Positions 1 through 6,158 of a DNA stretch of 6,158 nt are shown piece after piece (within the stretch, counting starts at the first letter, position 1; the number at the start of each line of letters is the position of its first letter). The DNA lies in NCBI GenBank assembly GCA_023386255.1, contig JAEWKB010000323.1:1-6158 (forward strand), read 5' to 3'. The position numbers were made by a program, and so were the translations under genes. The stretch comes from Bacteroidota bacterium (lineage in GTDB: Bacteria; Bacteroidota; Bacteroidia; Flavobacteriales; Flavobacteriaceae). Below the pieces are notes generated by a model that was given only the letters and a program-made list of their open reading frames with translations, had not been told where the DNA came from and did not search any database.

Positions 1-2592
1 ATACAGGCCATACAGGGTAAAGCAGCGGGCGTAAACATTGTAACGAATGATGAGCCGGGTGCTAACCCCACCATCCGCATCAGGGGGCTTGGAACCATTA
101 CAGGTGCCCGCGATCCTTTATATGTAATAGATGGGATTGAAACCGCGACGTTAAATGGCTTAAATCCAAATGACATTGCAACAATTGACATTTTAAAGGA
201 CGCTTCATCGCTGGCCATATATGGTCAAAAAGGAGCAAATGGTGTTGTGCTTATAACTACTAAGAAAGGTAAGCAGGGCGATATTAAAATATCCTATGAT
301 GCCTACTATGGGCAAAAGATGATACAGCGTGACATTGATATGGCCGACTCTTACAAATATGCCTACTATAATAATTCGGCTATAGGCGATCCTAACTACT
401 TCAATTTCACCCAACCTTACAATACCAACTGGCTTGATGAAATTACACGTACGGGTGAAGTAATAAGTAATTCGGTATCAGTGTCGGGAGCAGGCGAGAA
501 TGCATCCTATTATTTTGGGGCATCTAACTATAAAGAAAAGGGGATATTGGAGGGCACGCAGTTTGAACGTACCAATGTCCTGCTAAAAAATGAATTTAAG
601 GCGCTTAACGGACGGCTGAAGATAGCGCCTTTTGTAAATCTTTCAATAGCTAAAAATGCTCCTAAGCCATTAAGTGCCTTTACCAACGCATACAAGCAAT
701 CGCCTATAGTGCCTGTTATGTTCCCCAACGGGCGATGGGGTGCCCCAATACGTGAGGCTGCCACAGGGCTTGCCGACCCTAACGGAAGCGACAGGTTTAA
801 TACAGTAGCAAACCCTGTAGCGCAATTATATTATACTAACGAACATAATAAGAATGTTACGCTTATAGGCTCAATGAATGCTGAGCTTACCATTCTTGAT
901 GAGCTTAAATTTACCTCGAACTTTGGTGCTACGGCCGATTGGGCAAAGGGCTACACCTTTACACCCACACGTGATATTTGGCTCTCGCAAAACCCGGCAA
1001 GCGATATTGATGACTATATTGCCCTTTATCCACAAAACCCTGTAATAAACACCCTGCAGCAGCGCCGATACACTTCTTACCGCTGGAACTGGGACAACTA
1101 CCTAACCTTTAATAAACAGTTTGGCAACCACAATATGACATTAACCGCAGGTATGTCAAGGAGTACTACAAACATATCTGAATTTTTGAACGGGACACGT
1201 CAGGATGTCCCGGTACAGTCTAACTACTGGAGTTTTGAATTTGCTACTTATGAGGGTACAGTAACCAACCCTGTGTCGCCGGGATCGGTGGTGCAGAATG
1301 AAAATTCAACCCCTATAGTTTCCATAGCTTATTTTGCAAGGGCAGAATATGATTATAAAGGTAAGTACCTGCTGTCCGGATCTATAAGGCGCGAAGGTAT
1401 CAGCTCATTCCAGGCAGGAAAGCAGTGGGATTATTTCCCTTCGGTTTCTGCAGGATGGGTTATTTCATCAGAAGATTTCATGAAAGATGTTACACTCTTT
1501 AATACCCTTAAAATACGCGGTGGCTATGGCGAAGTAGGTAATGGCTACGGCTCATACCCGCTAAACCAGCTGGTGTTTGACAGGGGGTATAACTATACGC
1601 TTAACAACGGCAATTTCGTACCCGGGTCTAATGTACCGTACCAGGTAGACCCCGGGCTTACGTGGGAAGTAATGAAAGAAGTTGATTTCGGGCTTGATTT
1701 TGCAGTACTTAATAACAGGTTTTCAGGAACATTTGATTTTTACAGCCGCAGGTCTGAAAGGCTTATATTACCAATAGAAGTACCGCCTGTAGTGTCTCCG
1801 GGGCTTGTTTACCTAAACTCAGGTACTGTTACCAATAAGGGTTTTGAAGCTACCCTTAAATGGAGAGACCAGATTGGCGAAGACCTTACCTACTGGGTAG
1901 CGGGTAACTTTTCATACAACAAAAACGAACTTAAAGAGGTAAACAATATCTTCTTCGGCCAGCAAACCGGAGGTTCATTAGGCAATGGCGAGGTTACCAA
2001 ACAGGTTCTTGTAGGCCAGCCGCTGGGAAGCTTTTACGTGTATGAATATGCCTATGGCAACGACGGTTATTTTACCTATAGCCAGGACCGTGTTGTTGCA
2101 GGTTCTTACCTGCCTAAATATACCTATGGCCTTAACATAGGCTTTAATTACAAGAGGGTAGATTTCTCGGTTGATGCTTATGGCGTAGGAGGCAATAAAA
2201 TATACAACGGTAAAAAAGCACAGCGCATGGGTAACGAGAATGTTGAGGCCGGATTGCTTGACAGTTTCTGGACGCCATCAACACCAAACGCCGAAAACCC
2301 GAGGCCGTTTAACGAAAGGCCGCTGCCGTCAACCTACTACATTGAAGATGGTTCGTATTTACGTATCAATAACATTACGCTGGGTTATACACTGCCTGAA
2401 CTTATACAGGGGCTGGAAAGGGTACGTTTTTATGTAACAGCCGTTAACCCATTCCTTTTCACAGAATATTCAGGTTACTCTCCTGAAGTTGTAGGCGACG
2501 GCAACGGAAACCCGCTTGGTACTGCAGGTATAGAGCTGGATGCCTACCCAACCAACAGGACATTTTTATTCGGGCTTAATATTGGTTTTTAA
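1..2592 (+). CDS. SusC/RagA-family TonB-dependent outer-membrane transporter, 5' end missing
   Basis: This is the outer-membrane channel of a SusCD pair, importing oligosaccharides with energy from TonB-ExbBD. Frame 1 is open from the first base, giving 863 visible residues before the TAA at 2590-2592. An apparent start at the GTG at 247 is only an internal valine of the motif NGVVLITTKKG. The window opens in the plug domain: AIQGKAAGVNIV, then IRIRGLG, LYVIDG (window codons 40-45) and DILKDASSLAIYG (codons 63-75), all SusC plug signatures. The rest is a long beta-barrel rich in aromatic residues, ending in LFGLNIGF with the terminal Phe typical of outer-membrane barrels. SusC proteins are usually about 1,000 residues, so the signal peptide, the carboxypeptidase-regulatory-like domain, the TonB box and the start of the plug lie upstream. 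The susD start follows after 18 nt, indicating one operon. The substrate cannot be read from this protein; a glucan is inferred from the downstream hydrolase. Confidence 0.96.
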   Translation: MQAIQGKAAGVNIVTNDEPGANPTIRIRGLGTITGARDPLYVIDGIETATLNGLNPNDIATIDILKDASSLAIYGQKGANGVVLITTKKGKQGDIKISYDAYYGQKMIQRDIDMADSYKYAYYNNSAIGDPNYFNFTQPYNTNWLDEITRTGEVISNSVSVSGAGENASYYFGASNYKEKGILEGTQFERTNVLLKNEFKALNGRLKIAPFVNLSIAKNAPKPLSAFTNAYKQSPIVPVMFPNGRWGAPIREAATGLADPNGSDRFNTVANPVAQLYYTNEHNKNVTLIGSMNAELTILDELKFTSNFGATADWAKGYTFTPTRDIWLSQNPASDIDDYIALYPQNPVINTLQQRRYTSYRWNWDNYLTFNKQFGNHNMTLTAGMSRSTTNISEFLNGTRQDVPVQSNYWSFEFATYEGTVTNPVSPGSVVQNENSTPIVSIAYFARAEYDYKGKYLLSGSIRREGISSFQAGKQWDYFPSVSAGWVISSEDFMKDVTLFNTLKIRGGYGEVGNGYGSYPLNQLVFDRGYNYTLNNGNFVPGSNVPYQVDPGLTWEVMKEVDFGLDFAVLNNRFSGTFDFYSRRSERLILPIEVPPVVSPGLVYLNSGTVTNKGFEATLKWRDQIGEDLTYWVAGNFSYNKNELKEVNNIFFGQQTGGSLGNGEVTKQVLVGQPLGSFYVYEYAYGNDGYFTYSQDRVVAGSYLPKYTYGLNIGFNYKRVDFSVDAYGVGGNKIYNGKKAQRMGNENVEAGLLDSFWTPSTPNAENPRPFNERPLPSTYYIEDGSYLRINNITLGYTLPELIQGLERVRFYVTAVNPFLFTEYSGYSPEVVGDGNGNPLGTAGIELDAYPTNRTFLFGLNIGF

Positions 2593-2610
2593 AATAACAG
2601 GTTTCTCAAT

Positions 2611-4071
2611 ATGAAAAAGAATTTGATATATAAAGGTTTGGCCGGATTATTAGTAATGGGATTTATCCTCTCTTGCGAAGAAGACCTTGATGTGGAGCCA
2701 AGGGACGCCATGAATGAGGTTGACTTTTTAAACAATCCTGACAACGCGGTACAGCTGGTTAACGGGGTGTACAACAAGATGCTGGATTTTAACATGAACT
2801 CCTTTTCCTGGATAGGTATAACCAGCATAACGTCAGACGATGCTGATAAAGGCTCTACCCCGGGAGATACAGGTACTGATAAGAAAAAGCTTGACGACCT
2901 GAACTTTGATGCTACCGACATTTCATTTGACGAAGTATGGCAGTCGCGCTACGAAGGCATCTACAGGGCGAACAATGCCATCTTCTATCTTGATAAAATA
3001 TCAATAGACCCGGGGCTTAAAAACAGGCTGATAGGCGAGGTGAAGTTCCTGAGGGCAATGTGGTATTTTGACCTGGTGAGGTGTTTTGGCGGGGTACCCG
3101 TAGTAGTACGCAATATAGATTTAAACGATACAGAAGCCATACAGCAGGAAGTTTTTGTAAAGAAAACAAAAGCGGAAGTATATGCACAGATAGAGATTGA
3201 CCTGCTGGATGCTATAAACAGGCTGCCACTAAGGGGACAATATGGGCCGAACGACCTTGGAAGGGCCTCAAAAGGAGCTGCACAGGCTTTGCTTGCCAAA
3301 GCCTACCTGTACCAGGAACGCTGGAATGATGCCTATGATATGGCCGGGCAGGTAATAAGCTCGGGGCAATACGGGCTTTTGGCTAACTATGCTGATGTGT
3401 GGAGGGAAGTTGGTGAGAATGGCGCCGAATCTATATTTGAAGTACAGGCTACATCAAATATCGGGATATTACAATACACTGATGTTCAGGGCCCGAGGGG
3501 AACTCCTGATTTAGGATGGGGCTTTAATACGCCATCTGAAAGCCTGCTTAATTCCTATCTTCCCGGTGACGTAAGGCGCGATGCTACCATATTGTTTGTA
3601 CCATCGGTGCTGTGGGACGGATTTGTAGCCCCGTCTACATGGGCTAATCCGCGGTATAATTATAAAGCGTACCATAGCAGCATTGCCGAATCATGGGGCG
3701 GTGGCAAGGCTATGACCGGTAAAAACCTTAGGATACTGAAGTACAGCGATGTGCTTCTTATTAGGGCAGAAGCAGGGGCACACATAGGGCAGACGGCCGA
3801 AGCTAAAGCCAGGCTTGATGAACTGCGTGTAAGGACAGGCCTTGGCCCGGTAACAGAACCAATAACTCCACAGATAGTTTGGAGGGAAAGGCGCTGGGAA
3901 ATGGCGATGGAGCACGACAGGTGGTTTGATATTGTGCGTACAGGCCAGGCTCCGGCTGCTATGGCAGCACATGGCAAAACATTTATTACGGGCACACATG
4001 AAGTGTTCCCTATACCCCAATCGCAAATTACTGCCAGCGGTGGCCTGCTGGTACAAAACAACGGATATTAA
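2611..4071 (+). CDS. SusD/RagB-family glycan-binding surface lipoprotein
   Basis: SusD proteins sit as a lid on the SusC barrel and deliver glycan to it. The 486 residues are slightly short for the family (about 500-550) but complete. The start at 2611 gives a lipoprotein signal, MKKN plus a hydrophobic stretch, with lipobox ILSC and Cys22 as the lipidated residue. The following EED resembles the acidic export signal that sends Bacteroidota lipoproteins to the cell surface. Family landmarks are RYEGIYRANNAI (113-124), the segment KFLRAMWYFDLVRCFGGVP (145-163), a TPR-like helical region with AAQALLAKAYLYQERW (223-238), YSDVLLIRAEA (378-388), ERRWEMAMEHDRWFDIVRTG (426-445) and the C-terminal FPIPQSQI (466-473) ending in NNGY. 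No Shine-Dalgarno sequence precedes the start, as is usual in this phylum. It lies 18 nt after susC and 27 nt before the LamG gene, so the three were probably co-transcribed. Which glycan it binds is not visible. Confidence 0.96.
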   Translation: MKKNLIYKGLAGLLVMGFILSCEEDLDVEPRDAMNEVDFLNNPDNAVQLVNGVYNKMLDFNMNSFSWIGITSITSDDADKGSTPGDTGTDKKKLDDLNFDATDISFDEVWQSRYEGIYRANNAIFYLDKISIDPGLKNRLIGEVKFLRAMWYFDLVRCFGGVPVVVRNIDLNDTEAIQQEVFVKKTKAEVYAQIEIDLLDAINRLPLRGQYGPNDLGRASKGAAQALLAKAYLYQERWNDAYDMAGQVISSGQYGLLANYADVWREVGENGAESIFEVQATSNIGILQYTDVQGPRGTPDLGWGFNTPSESLLNSYLPGDVRRDATILFVPSVLWDGFVAPSTWANPRYNYKAYHSSIAESWGGGKAMTGKNLRILKYSDVLLIRAEAGAHIGQTAEAKARLDELRVRTGLGPVTEPITPQIVWRERRWEMAMEHDRWFDIVRTGQAPAAMAAHGKTFITGTHEVFPIPQSQITASGGLLVQNNGY

Positions 4072-4098
4072 TACTAACTTAATTTAAATATTATAACT

Positions 4099-5013
4099 AT
4101 GAAAACAATCAAAATTTTAGCATGCTCCCTTGTTATTGCTTCGGGTGCAGTATTAACTTCATGCGGCGATGATGACGGAGGAGGCACTACACTTCCGCCA
4201 ATAGGTGGCTACAACAGCGCCGGTGAGATAGGCGCTTCTGACCTTCTTGCTCACTGGTCTTTTGACGGTAACGGGAATGAAGGCGTTTCAGGAGCTGCCC
4301 CTCAAACCTCACAGGGAGCAACATTTACAGGCGGTATTAAAGGGCAGGCAGTAAACTTTAACCAGGGCTTCCTTAAATATCCTTCTATTGCAAATCTTAA
4401 CACAGCTATGCCAAGCTTTACTATAAGCACATGGGTTAAGGTAGCCAATAATGGTTCAACAGGATCAGTTTTCTTGTCATTAGCAAGGCCTGGCGAATGG
4501 GCAGGAAACATCAATTTCCTTGCAGAAACAGGATGGATGCCGGCTACTTCAGATTCAATCACAGTTAAAGGGCAAATAGTATCAAACAATGCTTTGGGCT
4601 GGCAGGACAGCAGGAATGCTACCAAGATGGACCAGGGAATGATTGATCATAACAGTACAAATGCTCCTGAAGATCCTGATCACGTAGCTTTTGCAAACAA
4701 AATAGGAGGCCAGTGGGCTCATGCCGTATTAACATGGGATGGTACTACAAGGCTTTTTAAAGTTTATGTAAACGGTGTTAAAATATCTAATCCTGCGTGG
4801 GAAAAACGAGGTAATAACGACTCTCCTGCGCTTGCTTTCTCAACACCTACATATCCTGTAATAGGAGCTTTTGCCACTGCGGCCAACGGTTCGCCGGCAG
4901 ACAATTGGGACAGGCCAATGACAGGGCAGCTTGATGAAATGAGGGTTTGGAAAAAAGCACTTAGCCTTGCCGATATTAACGCACTTTACCAGCTTGAAAA
5001 AGCAGGCAGGTAA
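4099..5013 (+). CDS. LamG (concanavalin A-like) domain surface lipoprotein, probable glycan-binding protein
   Basis: The 304-residue protein starts with MKTIKI and a hydrophobic stretch ending in LTSC, so Cys22 is probably lipidated. GDDDGGG follows immediately, a strongly acidic surface-export signal and then a flexible Gly/Thr/Pro linker to about residue 45. The rest fits one LamG/concanavalin A-like jelly roll of the Laminin_G_3 type: LLAHWSFDGN (49-58) as first strand, FTISTWVKV near 110-118, WAHAVLTWDG (206-215), VYVNGV (222-227) and closing GQLDEMRVWKKAL (276-288). Between about residues 134 and 200 there is a long Trp- and Asn-containing insertion (W134, W146, W168) that could form a ligand surface. 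I see no catalytic signature and favour a surface glycan-binding role, in the place SusE/F-type proteins hold in other loci. It is the last gene before a terminator and is probably co-transcribed with susC and susD. The glycan ligand is inferred; some LamG domains have hydrolytic or structural roles instead. Confidence 0.85.
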   Translation: MKTIKILACSLVIASGAVLTSCGDDDGGGTTLPPIGGYNSAGEIGASDLLAHWSFDGNGNEGVSGAAPQTSQGATFTGGIKGQAVNFNQGFLKYPSIANLNTAMPSFTISTWVKVANNGSTGSVFLSLARPGEWAGNINFLAETGWMPATSDSITVKGQIVSNNALGWQDSRNATKMDQGMIDHNSTNAPEDPDHVAFANKIGGQWAHAVLTWDGTTRLFKVYVNGVKISNPAWEKRGNNDSPALAFSTPTYPVIGAFATAANGSPADNWDRPMTGQLDEMRVWKKALSLADINALYQLEKAGR

Positions 5014-5020
5014 TTTTTTT

Positions 5021-5061
5021 ATATTCCCGGTGTAATAGTGCGCCGGGGATATTTTTTTCTT
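5021..5061 (+). terminator. Intrinsic (Rho-independent) terminator after the LamG gene
   Basis: The arms ATATTCCCGGTG (5021-5032) and CGCCGGGGATAT (5041-5052) pair over 12 positions with two G-T (G-U in RNA) wobbles around an 8-nt loop. Seven T's (5052-5058, the first also closing the stem) and then CTT follow. The hairpin begins 8 nt after the LamG stop codon. A T-run on only the downstream side of a + strand transcript makes it directional for susC-susD-LamG mRNA; the T's at 5014-5020 would read as A's on the other strand. It may be leaky, because the hydrolase gene starts only 27-69 nt later on the same strand. Confidence 0.85.
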
Positions 5062-5087
5062 CAATTAAAATAGCATTGCTCCCCATA

Positions 5088-6158
5088 ATGCCTTTACAAC
5101 ATATTTCATCAATCATTAAATCAGCAACAGTGAAAATAATACAATTGTTCATTATCCTCTCTTTATACATCTCATGTTCATCGTGCGATTCTAAAAGCGA
5201 TGATAATGGCGGTACAACGCCTGCAGCGCAGCTAACCGACGAGGAGCTTATGACTAAGGCACAAAAAGATGCCTTTAAATATTTTTGGGACTACGCGCAC
5301 CCAACATCAAAGCTGGCAAGGGAGCGTTACCACACCGATGACCCGGGCAACGATGCCAACATTGTAACCACAGGTGGCTCAGGCTTTGGGCTTATGACGA
5401 TTCTGGTTGGCATTGAGCGGAATTTTGTACCACGGGCAGAAGCTGTGGCAAGATTACAGACTGCACTAACCTTTCTTGAAAATGCCGACAGGTTTCATGG
5501 GGCATGGCCGCACTGGATGAACGGTACCACAGGCGATGTTATACCCTTTGGTACGGTTGATAACGGCGGCGACCTTGTAGAAACCGCATTCCTGTGCCAG
5601 GGGCTTATCTGCGTGCGCGAGTACTTTAAGAACGGTACTGCAGAAGAGCAGGCCCTTGCCCAAAAGGCTGATGCTTTATGGAAAGGCGTAGAGTGGAGCT
5701 GGTACACAAAAGGTGAAAATGCACTATACTGGCACTGGTCACCTAACTTTGAATGGCAGCTAAACTTTAAGCTGGAGGGCTATAATGAATGCCTTATAAC
5801 CTATGTTATGGCTGCGGCATCGCCCACACACCAGGTTAGTGATGATGCCTACCATCAGGCATGGGCACGCAACGGGGCCATTGTGCACCCCGGGCAGCGC
5901 TATGGCATACCTGTAGTTTTTAATTATAACGGTGCTACAGGCAACGTGGGACCTATGTTCTGGGCGCACTATTCATATTTGGGGTTAGACCCGAGAGGCC
6001 TTACCGATACCTATGCCAATTACTGGACGCTCGTACAAAATCATGCTAAAATACAATACGCATATTGCTTAGATAATCCTTATGAATATGCAGGCTATGG
6101 CGAAAACTGCTGGGGCCTTACAGCAAGCTACACACGAAATTTCAATGGCTCTACAGGA
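5088..6158 (+). CDS. GH144-like endo-beta-1,2-glucanase (PF10091 'glucoamylase' family) lipoprotein, 3' end missing
   Basis: The frame is open from the ATG at 5088 to the window edge (357 residues); I estimate about 100 more are missing. A GTG at 5130 is an alternative start giving the more canonical MKIIQLFIILSLYISCSSC; both starts keep the lipoprotein signal. The catalytic region is the (alpha/alpha)6-barrel type of GH144: AFKYFWDYAHP, IVTTGGSGFGLM, ADRFHGAWPHWMNG, then DNGGDLVETAF, YWHWSPNFEWQLNF, GYNECLITY and GYGENCWGLTA near the edge. Counting from 5088, D158, D162, E165 and E234 have the same spacing as D135, D139, E142 and E211, which I recall as the functionally important acids of the Chitinophaga arvensicola enzyme. 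The predicted reaction is endo-hydrolysis of beta-1,2-glucan (sophorooligosaccharide release) at the outer membrane or in the periplasm. The older name 'glucoamylase' is misleading, as the fold resembles GH15 but the known activity is on beta-1,2-glucan. It lies downstream of the terminator, so it may have its own promoter. Confidence 0.88.
   Translation, partial: MPLQHISSIIKSATVKIIQLFIILSLYISCSSCDSKSDDNGGTTPAAQLTDEELMTKAQKDAFKYFWDYAHPTSKLARERYHTDDPGNDANIVTTGGSGFGLMTILVGIERNFVPRAEAVARLQTALTFLENADRFHGAWPHWMNGTTGDVIPFGTVDNGGDLVETAFLCQGLICVREYFKNGTAEEQALAQKADALWKGVEWSWYTKGENALYWHWSPNFEWQLNFKLEGYNECLITYVMAAASPTHQVSDDAYHQAWARNGAIVHPGQRYGIPVVFNYNGATGNVGPMFWAHYSYLGLDPRGLTDTYANYWTLVQNHAKIQYAYCLDNPYEYAGYGENCWGLTASYTRNFNGSTG

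Noticed and set aside
247..249. GTG at 247 as the start of the TonB-dependent transporter
   Set aside because: The frame stays open to base 1 and the upstream codons encode conserved SusC plug motifs, so this is an internal Val codon.
2589..2921. Antisense open frame of 110 codons across the susC/susD junction
   Set aside because: It has no recognisable motif and no initiation context, and it runs opposite the SusD signal peptide and N-terminal coding sequence.
3660..4061. Overlapping antisense open frames of 133 and 121 codons within the susD region
   Set aside because: They lie wholly opposite a well-supported gene, are Cys/Pro/Ser-rich with no recognisable domain, and two frames are open at once, which is a by-product of the susD codon usage.
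4072..4098. AT-rich spacer with near-palindromic AATTTAAATATT between susD and the LamG gene
   Set aside because: Any stem is only a few A-T pairs, so it is better explained as the usual AT-rich leader before a Bacteroidota start codon than as a terminator or operator.
4381..4440. Locally lower G+C (about 38% in one 60-base line) in the LamG gene compared with susD (about 55% in another)
   Set aside because: Other lines of the LamG gene reach about 55%, so the variation is local and does not indicate separate horizontal origin.
5071..5078. TAGCATTG as a Bacteroidota -7 promoter element (TAnnTTTG) for the hydrolase
   Set aside because: It differs from the consensus at one position and no TTG/TTTG element lies about 19-21 nt upstream, where the terminator stem and T-run sit; it is too weak to annotate.

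Overview
The window is part of a polysaccharide utilisation locus (PUL) from a Bacteroidota bacterium. The evidence is a SusC-type TonB-dependent transporter followed at once by a SusD lipoprotein, lipoprotein signals with acidic residues just after the cysteine, and start regions without Shine-Dalgarno sequences. Spot counts of a few 60-base lines put G+C at roughly 38-55%, mostly mid-40s or above. That fits many Flavobacteriia, Sphingobacteriia and Chitinophagia, and I cannot name a genus.

Layout, all on the + strand: (1) bases 1-2592, the 3' part of a susC-like gene, cut by the left edge inside the plug domain; (2) 2611-4071, a complete susD-like gene 18 nt downstream; (3) 4099-5013, a complete LamG-domain surface lipoprotein 27 nt downstream; (4) a strong intrinsic terminator at 5021-5061; (5) from 5088 (or 5130) to the right edge, the 5' part of a glycoside hydrolase of the 'glucoamylase' (PF10091) / GH144 type, also a lipoprotein. 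No gap between genes exceeds 75 nt, and there is no sign of tRNA, rRNA, CRISPR or mobile DNA.

Together the genes make a coherent glucan uptake module. The LamG lipoprotein and SusD would capture glycan at the cell surface, the hydrolase would cut it to oligosaccharides, and SusC would carry these across the outer membrane using TonB energy. The hydrolase has a D-x3-D-x2-E motif and a downstream Glu whose spacing equals that of the acidic residues I recall for the founding GH144 endo-beta-1,2-glucanase of Chitinophaga arvensicola. Beta-1,2-glucan is therefore the best guess for the substrate. This is an inference from family membership, not proven by the sequence.

The individual protein families are known. 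The points most worth a second look are the probable beta-1,2-glucan specificity, the LamG protein in the position where SusE/F-type binding proteins usually sit, the terminator that separates the surface-binding genes from the enzyme gene, and the ambiguous start and lipidation site of the enzyme.
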